A stretch of DNA of 64,000 bases, from positions 1-64,000 of the forward strand of contig NZ_OBEH01000001.1 in the NCBI RefSeq assembly GCF_900215465.1, read 5' to 3'. The notes under the pieces are model-generated. The model saw nothing but the letters and a program-made list of their open reading frames with translations, did no database searches and was not told the origin of the DNA. A program made the position numbers and the translations under genes. The DNA comes from Flagellimonas pacifica. Its GTDB lineage: Bacteria; Bacteroidota; Bacteroidia; Flavobacteriales; Flavobacteriaceae. Positions 44,109 through 51,740 of the stretch are shown here, piece after piece. Positions within the stretch are counted from its first letter, which is position 1; each line of letters starts with the position of its first letter.

Positions 44109-46201
44109 ATAAAAACGGTTTCTTCATTTATTTTTTCCTCTTTAGTTTTTTATGCCCTGCTCAAGAATCTTTTAAAAAGCATAATGATTCCATTCTTATG
44201 GAAAGCTTGGATGAAGTGATAGTAACGGCCACGCGTACCGTTCGTCAACTCTCTTCCCTACCCCTACCAGTAACCCTGATTTCCAAAAAGCAACTGCAAC
44301 AGACAGGAGTAACCCGCCTAAATGAAATACTGAACGAGCAAACGGGAATCATCATAACCCCGGATGCCACAATTGGTGGGGGCGAAGGCGTACAAATTCA
44401 AGGTATTGCATCAGATTACATTTTGGTGCTTTTAGATGGTGTCCCTGTTGTTGGTCGAAGTTCAGGCAATCTTGATTTAAGTCGCTTTGCCATAGGCAAC
44501 ATCAAACAAATTGAAGTGGTAAAAGGGCCTTCCTCCAGCCTTTTTGGCTCCGAAGCTTTAGGTGGGGTTATCAATATTATTACCGAAAAGCCAGTTTCCA
44601 ATAAAATTGGTGGTCAAATATCACATAGAACGGCCTCATTTAACCATCAAAATACCAACATCAGCCTTAATCAATGGGCAAATAAAATTGGATATTCCTT
44701 TTTTGCAGACCGGTTGAGCACTGATGGGTATGACCTATCACTAAATCAAGAAGGTAAAACCGTAAATCCGTTTTTTAATTACACCTTTAATGGCCGACTG
44801 TTTTACGACCATTCTGACCAATTGGATGTTTATGCCTCTGGACGCTATTTCTTCCAGGAGTTTGATATTGCTCCCAGTACCAGTGAAGAAAAGGATGCAA
44901 ATATTCAACTCAGAATCAACCATAATCCCTCCAAAAAAATCAATCTGCAGTACGAGCTTTACTATACCAACTACATAACCAATGAAAACACCATTGATGC
45001 AGCCAATAATAACCTGCTCATTGAAAATGATTTTGACCAAAAGCTCTTTCGACCCGAAATCCGTTTCAATTATGCTATCAATCCCAACAACACCCTAACT
45101 GCGGGAGGTGGTTACAATTTTGAAACTCTTGATCGCTCACTTTTCACGGAAAAAGTATCCTTTGATTCCCAATATGTGTTTGCCCAGTACGATTTTAAAC
45201 CTTTGGAAAAGCTCAATCTAATCGCTGGTGCCCGTTTTGATAATCACAGCGAATATAATTCACAGCTGAGTCCCAAAATATCTGCCCGTTACGAACTCAC
45301 AGAAAATCTGGCCATCAAAGCTTCGGTGGGGAGTGGTTTTAAAGCCCCTGATTTTAGACAGCTATACCTTGACTTCACCAATGCTGCTGGGGGAGGTTAC
45401 TCTATATTTGGAAAGGACGTGGAGGCCGAAGGTATACAACGACTTCAAAACAATAATGAAATTGCAACCCTTCAGGTTGATGTTTCAGACTTAGGAAAAA
45501 AATTGGATGCGGAGAGTTCCGTTGGCTACAATCTTGGAATCGTCTACAAAGAAGGAAAACTATCCTCAGAACTTAACTTTTTTCGAAACGATTTTAAAAA
45601 CCTTATCGACACCAGAATCTTGGCCGCCAAGACCAATGGACAAAATGTATTTGGCTACATCAACAGGGAAAGTGTGTATACCCAAGGTTTGGAAATTGAC
45701 CTCAAGTACAGACCTTCCAATCAACTTAATTTTTCAGCTGGGTATCAGCTCTTGTATGCCTATGACAAAAACAAAAAGGAAGACATTGAAAATGGTGAAG
45801 TATTTGCCCGTGACCCCGAAACTCTGTCAACTATCCAGTTGAAAAAATCAGATTATTTTGGTTTGGAAAACCGCTCTAGGCATACCCTAAACTTCAAAGC
45901 TTTCTACGAAATCCCCAAATGGAAAGCCAATGCCAATCTAAGGGTTACTTATCGAAGCAAGTTTGGCCTTACCGATCGCAATGGCAATGGATTGTTGGAT
46001 GATTTTGACGATTCTTTTGTTGACGGCTATGCACTGGTAAATCTAGCCTTCGGAAAAACCTTTTTTAAACATTACCAATTACAATTTGGAGCCAATAACC
46101 TGTTGGATTTCAAAGGTAACAATCCATTGGCCGCTCAGGATAGCAAAATCCTTATCAATCCCGGAATTCAACTGTTCACAAAACTTAATATTCAATTTTA
46201 A
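44099..46201 (+). CDS. TonB-dependent haem/iron receptor
   Basis: 700 residues. Signal peptide about 1-21 (LCPAQ), TonB-box-like LDEVIVTATRTVRQ (about 38-51), plug with VQIQGIASDYILVLLDGVPVVG and VVKGPSSSLFGSEALGGVINIIT, then a 22-strand barrel ending KLNIQF with terminal Phe. The size and the plug resemble HmuR/BtuB-like receptors rather than SusC. With HmuY and DoxX-type genes directly downstream and a Fur box at its start, haem or another iron chelate is the likely cargo. Confidence 0.93.
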   Translation: MILNKNGFFIYFFLFSFLCPAQESFKKHNDSILMESLDEVIVTATRTVRQLSSLPLPVTLISKKQLQQTGVTRLNEILNEQTGIIITPDATIGGGEGVQIQGIASDYILVLLDGVPVVGRSSGNLDLSRFAIGNIKQIEVVKGPSSSLFGSEALGGVINIITEKPVSNKIGGQISHRTASFNHQNTNISLNQWANKIGYSFFADRLSTDGYDLSLNQEGKTVNPFFNYTFNGRLFYDHSDQLDVYASGRYFFQEFDIAPSTSEEKDANIQLRINHNPSKKINLQYELYYTNYITNENTIDAANNNLLIENDFDQKLFRPEIRFNYAINPNNTLTAGGGYNFETLDRSLFTEKVSFDSQYVFAQYDFKPLEKLNLIAGARFDNHSEYNSQLSPKISARYELTENLAIKASVGSGFKAPDFRQLYLDFTNAAGGGYSIFGKDVEAEGIQRLQNNNEIATLQVDVSDLGKKLDAESSVGYNLGIVYKEGKLSSELNFFRNDFKNLIDTRILAAKTNGQNVFGYINRESVYTQGLEIDLKYRPSNQLNFSAGYQLLYAYDKNKKEDIENGEVFARDPETLSTIQLKKSDYFGLENRSRHTLNFKAFYEIPKWKANANLRVTYRSKFGLTDRNGNGLLDDFDDSFVDGYALVNLAFGKTFFKHYQLQFGANNLLDFKGNNPLAAQDSKILINPGIQLFTKLNIQF

Positions 46202-46214
46202 TCTATAAATACAT

Positions 46215-46853
46215 ATGAAAACCACTTTAAAACTTTTTAGTCTTTTGTTCTTTTTTATCGCCTTTGTAAGCTGTAGTAATGATGACGGCCCAAATCTGGT
46301 TCCTGTTCAAAGTAAGACAGCCTCCAACATTCCTGCACCACAAACCGGAAAGCAAGGAGAACCAGCGGGAGGGCCGTATACCAAATTCAGTTTTGTTACA
46401 GGTGAGGTAACCACAAGCGATACCGACTGGGATATTGCTTTCAGGGGGACATCTATTGTTGTAAACGGTGGGACAGCAACAGGTACAAATGATGAACCAA
46501 CAAGAAACGGAAATGGGGGAATCTCTATCCAATCTGGAACTTTTGCCAGTATTACAGATGCAGATGGACTCACTTTTACCCAAGATGCCGATGGTGCCTT
46601 TGCAATACCTACCGGAAGCAACAACGGATGGTACAGCTACAATCCTGCCACCCATATTATAGCACCTATCCCAGGAAAGGTTTTTATTATCCGAACCCAT
46701 GATGGGAAATATGCTAAAATGGAAATTGTGAGCTATTATAAAGATGCTCCGGTAGAGCCAAATTTTATGACAGATGAATATCGTTTCTATACTTTTAATT
46801 ACATCTACAATCCCAATGCAGGTGAAACCAAACTAACCCCACCTGTAGAATGA
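46215..46853 (+). CDS. hmuY-like: HmuY family haem-binding lipoprotein
   Basis: 212 residues with a lipoprotein signal (cysteine at about 20, FVSC). HmuY-like features are the start of the mature domain TKFSFVTGEVTTSDTDWDIAFRGTSIVVNGG and the later KVFIIRTHDGKYAKMEIVSYYKDA with a C-terminal YTFNYIYNP strand. HmuY proteins bind haem at the cell surface and pass it to the TonB receptor; the paired His ligands of P. gingivalis HmuY are not obvious here, and the ligand may differ. It overlaps the next gene by 4 bases. Confidence 0.85.
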   Translation: MKTTLKLFSLLFFFIAFVSCSNDDGPNLVPVQSKTASNIPAPQTGKQGEPAGGPYTKFSFVTGEVTTSDTDWDIAFRGTSIVVNGGTATGTNDEPTRNGNGGISIQSGTFASITDADGLTFTQDADGAFAIPTGSNNGWYSYNPATHIIAPIPGKVFIIRTHDGKYAKMEIVSYYKDAPVEPNFMTDEYRFYTFNYIYNPNAGETKLTPPVE

Positions 46854-47293
46854 AAATAAACATCCTATTTATTGTTTTGCGTTTGATTTTGGGTGGAATG
46901 ATGGTTTATGGTGGAATCCAAAAGTTCCAAAAACCCATCCCCTCTCCTATTGCAGTTGTAGAAAAGGCACAAAAATTCAAAGCTCCTGAAAAGGAAAGTA
47001 CACTTCAAAAAATATTGTACATCAACGGAGCAAAACAGACCGGATATTTTTGGCAGGTTTTAGGCATAGCCGAACTACTATTTGGATTGTTGATATTGTT
47101 ACAGGGAAGTAGTTTTGTTGGAGCTGTTTTTTTGCTGCCCATCACCTTGCACATCTTTTTGTTCCATCTTTTTTTAGAGGCCGATGAAGTCAATGAACTG
47201 TTACAAACAGGCGGACTTTTTGCCATTAACACCGCCCTTGTGCTAAAAGAACACAAGAAATGGAAACACTTGCTCTGGATTAAACCGATTTGA
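46850..47293 (+). CDS. DoxX family membrane protein
   Basis: 147 residues with four hydrophobic segments and the DoxX-like start LRLILGGMMVYGGIQKFQKP, followed by GYFWQVLGIAELLFGLLIL and LPITLHIFLFHLFLE. DoxX proteins are small membrane redox proteins often placed next to haem or iron uptake genes in Bacteroidota. ATGA overlap with the HmuY gene makes it the last gene of the operon; a strong terminator follows 36 bases later. Confidence 0.85.
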   Translation: MKINILFIVLRLILGGMMVYGGIQKFQKPIPSPIAVVEKAQKFKAPEKESTLQKILYINGAKQTGYFWQVLGIAELLFGLLILLQGSSFVGAVFLLPITLHIFLFHLFLEADEVNELLQTGGLFAINTALVLKEHKKWKHLLWIKPI

Positions 47294-47328
47294 CTTTGAG
47301 CTGGTTTATTTTTTTAGTTTGTTTAAAT

Positions 47329-47354
47329 GAAAATGGGGCATATGCCCCATTTTC
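47329..47354 (+). terminator. Terminator of the haem uptake operon
   Basis: A perfect 26-bp palindrome centred on GGGGCATATGCCCC with A-rich left and T-rich right arms (TTTTCTATTTT follows). It ends the receptor-HmuY-DoxX transcript. Confidence 0.82.
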
Positions 47355-47364
47355 TATTTTATTA

Positions 47365-47433
47365 CTCCTTTCCCTGTCATCCTGAGCGTCCTCCTTCCGA
47401 AGTCTTGCACAGAGGATAGGCAGTCGAAAGGAG
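47365..47433. repeat. Degenerate TCGA/CTGAG-type dispersed repeat
   Basis: CTCCTTTC (47365-47372) and GAAAGGAG (47426-47433) are inverted ends around TGTCATCCTGAGCG and CAGTCGAA fragments. These fragments match the repeat family at 51764-51800, 53116-53180 and 59617-59690. It directly precedes the REP-like element at 47453. Confidence 0.6.
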
Positions 47434-47452
47434 GGAAATCTTGAATTAATCC

Positions 47453-47576
47453 AATCCCTTCCGTTCTTCGGACACCTTCCCTTAACCAAGGGAAGGAGCT
47501 TTTTTCAAGTTAGAATATACTATTGTTCCTTTCCCTATAAGGGAAAGGTGACTCCTGAAAAGAGTCGGAAAGGGTT
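47453..47576. repeat. REP-like multi-hairpin element, copy A
   Basis: About 124 bases. Two arms each carry hairpins: CCTTCCCTT-aacc-AAGGGAAGG (47475-47496) and CCTTTCCCT-ata-AGGGAAAGG (47528-47548), linked by an AT-rich spacer. Outer ends AATCCCTTCCG and CGGAAAGGGTT are imperfect inverted copies. The same plan recurs at 50921, 51075 and 51601. Intergenic, between the haem operon and the alpha/beta hydrolase; the rest of this 337-base gap holds no gene. Confidence 0.85.
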
Positions 47577-47630
47577 GAAAACACTACCCGCAGCATCATG
47601 AAAAAAATGTGCTACGGGCAGCGAACCTAA

Positions 47631-48596
47631 TTATTGGATTTTGTTCTTTTTCAAAAAATTGTCGATGTAATTGGCAATCTCAATTCCTTTTTCTTCCAAA
47701 GCAAAATGGCCTGTGTTCAACAAATGGAATTCTACATTTTTTAGATCTCTTTTATACGGATGTGCCCCAGCTGGTGGAAAAATGTAATCGTTCTTTCCCC
47801 ATACAATCAAGGTAGGCACCAGATACTCACGGAACAATTTTTGCCATCCGGGATATCTATCCACATTGGTGCGGTAATCATAGAACATGGCCAATTGAAT
47901 CTCATTGTTTTCCGGACGGGTCAAATGTTGTAGGTCAATGTTCCAGTTATCCGGGCTTACCTTGGTGCTGTCCTGAACTCCATGCAAATACTGCCATTTA
48001 AGACCTCCTAATTGATGAAAACCTTCCAAGGCCTTTCCGTTTTCAACCGTGTATTCGTTCCAATACTTTTTAAGGGGAATCCAGAAATCCACCAATCCCT
48101 CATCGTAGGCATTTCCGTTCTGCACTATAAATGCCTCCACACGTTCCGGATGCTTTTCAAAAATTCTGTACCCCACTGGTGCACCATAATCCATCAAGTA
48201 AAGGCTATAGCGATCTACTTTTAGCTGTACCAACAACTCATCAATAATCTCTGCAAAATTGTCAAAGGTGTAGTCAAACTCTGCCATTGGAGGTTGAGAA
48301 CTACGTCCATAACCGGGGTAATCTGGTGCAATTAAGTGGTATTTGGAAGATAGGTCGTCCATTAAATTGCGGAACATGTGCGAAGAAGTGGGATAACCGT
48401 GCAATAAAAGTAAGGTGGGAGCGTCTTTGGGGCCCGCTTCGCGGTAAAAAATATCCAATCCGGACACCTTTGCGGTATGGTAGGTGGTTGGATAATCTTG
48501 TTTTGTTGCGGATCTTCTTTTGTTTTGTCCGTTAAGGCTCGAGGCGACCAATACCGCCAAAGTAAAAAGTGTTACAATCGTTTTTCTAGTTTTCAT
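47631..48596 (-). CDS. Exported alpha/beta hydrolase (haloalkane dehalogenase/epoxide hydrolase-like)
   Basis: 321 residues with a signal peptide (about 1-23). The fold is clear from LLLHGYPTSSHMFRNLMDDL (oxyanion region), LIAPDYPGYGRS, the nucleophile elbow LYLMDYGAPVGYRI with Asp in place of Ser, VWGKNDYIFPPAG (acid) and LLNTGHFALEE (histidine). An Asp nucleophile is typical of haloalkane dehalogenases and epoxide hydrolases. A palindromic TetR operator lies 29 bases upstream of its start, and the TetR gene precedes it. Confidence 0.9.
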   Translation of the reverse strand: MKTRKTIVTLFTLAVLVASSLNGQNKRRSATKQDYPTTYHTAKVSGLDIFYREAGPKDAPTLLLLHGYPTSSHMFRNLMDDLSSKYHLIAPDYPGYGRSSQPPMAEFDYTFDNFAEIIDELLVQLKVDRYSLYLMDYGAPVGYRIFEKHPERVEAFIVQNGNAYDEGLVDFWIPLKKYWNEYTVENGKALEGFHQLGGLKWQYLHGVQDSTKVSPDNWNIDLQHLTRPENNEIQLAMFYDYRTNVDRYPGWQKLFREYLVPTLIVWGKNDYIFPPAGAHPYKRDLKNVEFHLLNTGHFALEEKGIEIANYIDNFLKKNKIQ

Positions 48597-48624
48597 TGTT
48601 TTTAATTTAATCGTTATTATTATT

Positions 48625-48642
48625 TTACCGAACGTTCGGTAA
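48625..48642. promoter_or_regulatory. TetR operator before the hydrolase gene
   Basis: TTACCGAACGTTCGGTAA is a perfect 18-bp palindrome, just upstream of the hydrolase. It matches the operator before the TetR gene (49247-49270) in the core ACC[GA]AACGTTCGGT. Confidence 0.85.
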
Positions 48643-48661
48643 TTTTAATGTTCAAATTTTT

Positions 48662-49222
48662 TTAGGTTTTGTATCGGTTCTTAATTTGTTGGATGGCATT
48701 CTGAAAAGGCTCCGTACTGTCCATCGCTTTGGAAAGTACCAAACTGCCCTGTACCTCAATAAAGCTTTGCTTCGCCATTTGCATGGCGGTCTCTGCATCT
48801 TGCCCAACAGCTTTTCCCAAAATGCTGAACGACTCCAACCATTGGTTGATTCCTTTTTCAATCTTTTCACCAAACAGTGCCATTCCGGTATCCATGGAAA
48901 GGGAACGGTACAAACATACCTCCCGTCCCTCGTTGTAAACGGCATTGATGTTGTCCAAAGCTTCTTTTAAACGTTGGGTTGGTACCAGTTTTTCATCAGA
49001 GAGCACTTTATAGACCTTATCATTGATCCATGATTCCATAAAGTCGAGGACGGCAGCGGTCATTTCTTTTTTCCCTCCGGGAAAGCGATGGTACAGACTC
49101 GCTTTTTTTAGACCCGTGGCCTCTGCCAACTCATTAAGGCTGGCTCCATCATACCCTTTGGAACGAAACACGGACATAAGCCCGTTTAAAATTTCTATAT
49201 CTGATACTTTTGCCATTCTCAT
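48662..49222 (-). CDS. TetR/AcrR family transcriptional regulator
   Basis: 186 residues. The N-terminal HTH (about 8-55) reads IEILNGLMSVFRSKGYDGASLNELAEATGLKKASLYHRFPGGKKEM, the standard TetR DNA-binding domain. The C-terminal ligand domain is helical and contains QRLKEALDNINAVYNEGREVCLYRSL, as in the TetR_C branch with a conserved cysteine. It should repress its own gene and the downstream hydrolase through the two ACCGAACGTTCGGT-type palindromes. The ligand is unknown, perhaps a substrate of the hydrolase. Confidence 0.93.
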   Translation of the reverse strand: MRMAKVSDIEILNGLMSVFRSKGYDGASLNELAEATGLKKASLYHRFPGGKKEMTAAVLDFMESWINDKVYKVLSDEKLVPTQRLKEALDNINAVYNEGREVCLYRSLSMDTGMALFGEKIEKGINQWLESFSILGKAVGQDAETAMQMAKQSFIEVQGSLVLSKAMDSTEPFQNAIQQIKNRYKT

Positions 49223-49246
49223 GGGACAAATGTAAAAAGAATTTTA

Positions 49247-49270
49247 ATTTTACCAAACGTTCGGTAAAAT
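49247..49270. promoter_or_regulatory. TetR operator before the tetR gene
   Basis: A 24-bp palindrome (ATTTTACCAAAC / GTTCGGTAAAAT) with a single mismatch, starting 25 bases before the TetR start codon. The core equals the site at 48625-48642. Confidence 0.82.
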
Positions 49271-49437
49271 TTTAACATGCTTTAACACCTTTTGCAGCTA
49301 CTTTCTTCAAAATTGAAGGGAGGCCGCAGTTTTTAAGCCCTATGTGTAACCCAAAATTCTACAGTTTGTATTAATTTAAATCTCAATCTTTCTGCACATA
49401 AAACTTTATTTCTTATTTAGTAATAAAATCACAATTC

Positions 49438-50337
49438 ATGACTCTTATTGTCGCTAAGATAAATGGACACAACATTAAATTCGTTTCCGATTCGAAAGTT
49501 ACTGATCAATCCTCAGTCAGAAATAATCCATTGGCGGGAAATTTAAAGGCTTTAATACTTCATCCAGAAACATGTTTAGCATATGCTGGAAACATCCATT
49601 ACGCAGAAATTTTACTAGATGATTTTTTCTCTGGGAAAATTAAAGATTTCAAACAATTAGCAAACAGATGTGCACAATTAAATTTAGAGTCCAATAATAC
49701 CACTGATTTTTTAATTGGAACTCTATTTAATAATAAGCCTGCTATATACAAATTTTCAGATGGACAGATGTCCCTAGATTACCAAGATCTGTGGATTGGT
49801 GATAAAATAGCTTTTAACAAATATCAATCTGAATATTACTCAAGTTCTGCTAAAGATAAAAATCCTTTTGTTCGAATGTCACTTGCATTTAAGAAAGTGA
49901 TTGATGACGAAAAAATACCTTCTGTAAGCGATTTTCAAATCTCAGTTGAGGCAAAACCATATGGGGAATCGAGCTCTTCAATTTTTGTCTACGAGCTAAA
50001 GACAGAACTAAATTTCGCACCTCAAACCATAAGTATTAAAGGAGGGAAGCATTTTACGCCTATTACTGTTGGAGGACCAGAAATTGGAGGTTATGGAATT
50101 TGTTATTTAAGATCAATTAGCACTTATAAACCTGGAATTGCAATTCATTTTCCGCAGGGTGAATTTGGTGTTTTATTTTGTCCAAAAATAAATCATAACA
50201 AGCCAATAATAATTAAAGAAAAGGATGGTGAAGTTTTTGCAAAGAAAATATGGAAAAAATATGAGGTAGGTCTTCAAGGTATTGTGTTAAAAGATGGATT
50301 TGCAATGAAGCATATTGTTATACCGGAATCATCATAA
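49438..50337 (+). CDS. Proteasome beta-like Ntn hydrolase, stand-alone
   Basis: 299 residues. The N-terminus MTLIVAKINGHNIKFVSDS matches proteasome/HslV beta subunits: Thr2 would be the catalytic N-terminal nucleophile after Met removal, Asp18 (Asp17 in mature numbering) sits in the SDSKVT motif like the conserved D-S/T-R, Lys37 is a candidate for the active-site lysine, and LAYAGNIHYAEILLDDF (47-63) matches the conserved AG-x-x-x-A segment. The remaining length is greater than HslV (about 175), close to a full proteasome subunit plus an extension. No HslU, Mpa or partner gene is adjacent. Its spacer and codons are AT-rich. The fold call is from motif matching only. Confidence 0.7.
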   Translation: MTLIVAKINGHNIKFVSDSKVTDQSSVRNNPLAGNLKALILHPETCLAYAGNIHYAEILLDDFFSGKIKDFKQLANRCAQLNLESNNTTDFLIGTLFNNKPAIYKFSDGQMSLDYQDLWIGDKIAFNKYQSEYYSSSAKDKNPFVRMSLAFKKVIDDEKIPSVSDFQISVEAKPYGESSSSIFVYELKTELNFAPQTISIKGGKHFTPITVGGPEIGGYGICYLRSISTYKPGIAIHFPQGEFGVLFCPKINHNKPIIIKEKDGEVFAKKIWKKYEVGLQGIVLKDGFAMKHIVIPESS

Positions 50338-50361
50338 TGCAACATGCTCAACCTCCGCTGC

Positions 50362-50380
50362 CACCAGAATGTTTCTGGTG
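50362..50380. terminator. Hairpin between convergent genes
   Basis: CACCAGAA (50362-50369) pairs with TTCTGGTG (50373-50380) with a 3-base loop. It lies between the Ntn hydrolase and the 96-residue gene and probably ends both transcripts. T tract is weak. Confidence 0.5.
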
Positions 50381-50381
50381 T

Positions 50382-50672
50382 TTACCCCAAACACCCCTTT
50401 AACTTAACATAACACTCCTCTGCCACAGGCAATAGTTCTTTACCATTATAGGTAGTTGGCCATTGCGGTGCCCGATCTAAATAACCGCAATAGATTGCCA
50501 CAAAAGCCTCTAGGTTTTGGGGAGGCACTTGCATGAGTTTTGCTACAAGGGAGATCAGATCAAGATCGTACAGGCCGCCATGATCTAGCCCGACATTGCA
50601 CAACGTTTGGGTAAGTTGGCTATGTTTTAGATCTTGTTGGATCAAGGTAATGATCAGGGATTTGTGGCACAT
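50382..50672 (-). CDS. Small protein of unknown function
   Basis: 96 residues from the ATG at 50672 (MCHKSLIITLIQQDLKHSQL); a longer reading adds ten residues. Mostly helical, no signal peptide, with Cys and His at CNVGLDHGGLYDLDLISLV and a conserved-looking LEAFVAIYCGYLDRAPQWPTTY. I do not recognise a family. It is divergent from the XRE remnant at 50820, and such small proteins often accompany XRE regulators in mobile or toxin-antitoxin-like loci, but I see no direct evidence of that. Confidence 0.65.
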   Translation of the reverse strand: MCHKSLIITLIQQDLKHSQLTQTLCNVGLDHGGLYDLDLISLVAKLMQVPPQNLEAFVAIYCGYLDRAPQWPTTYNGKELLPVAEECYVKLKGCLG

Positions 50673-50819
50673 AATACATATTGTTTTATGATATAAAGGC
50701 ATATCTTTTTATACTGTTTTACCATATTATTTTTATTGTATTTTGCTTTCTGCTTAACCAATATTTTTAAGGTTAACTCTTTTTTATTACTATGTAATAA
50801 CCCACGGCAGACCATGAAC

Positions 50820-50909
50820 ATGAACCGCATCAAAATCGTTTTAAAAGAACAGGGCCGTAGCCAAACTTGGTTGGCCGAGCAGATTGGTTGTTATCAATCC
50901 AAAAATTAA
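50820..50909 (+). pseudogene. Truncated XRE-type helix-turn-helix regulator
   Basis: An open frame of 29 codons encodes MNRIKIVLKEQGRSQTWLAE then QIG and five unrelated residues before a stop. The first 23 residues match the start of compact (about 65-residue) XRE regulators of Flavobacteriaceae, in which the second half of the HTH and a dimer helix should follow. The break point lies directly before REP-like element B1, so the 3' part seems replaced by repeat DNA. Remnant call is inferred from family knowledge. Confidence 0.7.
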
Positions 50910-50920
50910 TCTCCCATTAC

Positions 50921-51056
50921 CATCCCTACCGTCTTGATGTTTTGCATCAACCCACCTTCCCTTAACCAAGGGAAGGAGCTTTAATAAATACAAACAACTA
51001 ATTCCTTTCCCTGTGCAGGGAAAGGTGGTGTTACGTAGTGACATCGGAAAGGGTAG
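50921..51056. repeat. REP-like multi-hairpin element, copy B1
   Basis: Same plan as copy A. Hairpins: TTGATG-ttttg-CATCAA, CCTTCCCTT-aacc-AAGGGAAGG, and CCTTTCCCT-gtgc-AGGGAAAGG; right end ATCGGAAAGGGT. The tips of the outer hairpins differ from copies A and B2 while stems are kept, a sign of compensatory change. Confidence 0.85.
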
Positions 51057-51074
51057 AAATATTTAATTAATGCC

Positions 51075-51196
51075 AATCCCTTCCGTCCTTCGGACACCTT
51101 CCCTTCGCCAAGGTGAGGAACTGTTCTAAACCAAAACATTATTGGTTCCTTTCCCTAAAAAGGGAAAGGTGGCTCCTGAAAGGAGTCGGAAAGGGT
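51075..51196. repeat. REP-like multi-hairpin element, copy B2
   Basis: About 122 bases: left end AATCCCTTCCGTCCTTCGGA, middle hairpin CCTTTCCCT-aaa-AGGGAAAGG, then CTCCT-gaa-AGGAG and CGGAAAGGGT. Its right end lies 43 bases before the DUF559 start codon. The left inner hairpin (CACCTTCCCTTCGCCAAGGTG) is rearranged. Confidence 0.85.
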
Positions 51197-51239
51197 GTAA
51201 ACCACTGCTTTCATCTTTTTTACTATTTTGGTATAATAA

Positions 51240-51593
51240 ATGAAAAGGCACGACCACCCAAATCTTCGGCCTCACCGAAAAGAGCTACGTCAAAACCTGA
51301 CCCCAGCCGAAGCATTTCTTTGGAAACAACTTCAACATAAAAAGCTGGATGGCCGAAAATTCAGAAGGCAGCACAGTATCGACCATTTTATTGTAGATTT
51401 TTATTGCGCTTCCGAAAAACTCATAATCGAATTGGACGGACAAGTGCATATGAATCCAATGGCTGAAGAAAAGGATTTGAAACGCACCCAATATTTAGAA
51501 AATCTAGGGTTTACTTTAATCCGTTTTGAAAACAAAATGGTATTTGAGAATTTGCCATCCGTACTTCAGGAGATTAGGGAGAATTTCAAATAG
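51240..51593 (+). CDS. DUF559 (Vsr-like, PD-(D/E)XK) endonuclease domain protein
   Basis: 117 residues, a complete stand-alone DUF559 protein. N-terminal LRPHRKELRQNLTPAEAFLW is the family start; FRRQ at 41-44, the catalytic Asp53 in VDFYC and Glu64-x-Asp66 in IIELDGQVH form the restriction-enzyme-like active site shared with Vsr mismatch endonucleases. C-terminal RTQYLENLGFTLIRFEN is also typical. It starts 43 bases after REP-like element B2 and ends 7 bases before copy C, so the gene is enclosed by the repeats. Its reaction is not established; a role in moving or repairing the elements is a hypothesis. Confidence 0.92.
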   Translation: MKRHDHPNLRPHRKELRQNLTPAEAFLWKQLQHKKLDGRKFRRQHSIDHFIVDFYCASEKLIIELDGQVHMNPMAEEKDLKRTQYLENLGFTLIRFENKMVFENLPSVLQEIRENFK

Positions 51594-51600
51594 CATAGTC

Positions 51601-51736
51601 AATCCCCTCCGATTCCAACAAAGTTGGAACCACCTCCCCTTATCCAAGGTGAGGAGCTTTTCAAAATCAGAAAATAATAATTGTTCCTTTCCCTGCACAG
51701 GGAAAGGTGATTCCTAAAAGGAATCGGTAAGGGTAG
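51601..51736. repeat. REP-like multi-hairpin element, copy C
   Basis: Left end AATCCCCTCCG, hairpin TTCCAAC-aaa-GTTGGAA (tip differs from other copies but pairs), CACCTCCCCTTATCCAAGGTG, then CCTTTCCCT-gcac-AGGGAAAGG, TTCCT-aaa-AGGAA and ATCGGTAAGGGT. It begins 7 bases after the DUF559 stop. Confidence 0.85.
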
Positions 51737-51740
51737 AAAT

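Larger units (their letters stand above)
50673..51239. other. Accessory spacer with XRE remnant and two REP-like elements
   Basis: 567 bases without a complete gene. It contains the inverted repeat TTAACC-N11-GGTTAA (50754-50776), a possible operator for the divergent genes, then the truncated XRE gene and REP-like copies B1 and B2, which lead up to the DUF559 gene. Confidence 0.7.

Noticed and set aside
46227..46700. Minus-strand frame (157 codons), Cys-rich
   Set aside because: Antisense to the HmuY gene, which has a lipoprotein signal and family motifs.
49438..50672. Ntn hydrolase and 96-residue gene as a toxin-antitoxin or defence pair
   Set aside because: The genes are convergent, not co-transcribed, and neither shows toxin or antitoxin motifs.
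51240..51593. DUF559 protein as part of a restriction-modification or Vsr repair pair
   Set aside because: No DNA methyltransferase lies anywhere in the window, so the link to methylation is unsupported.
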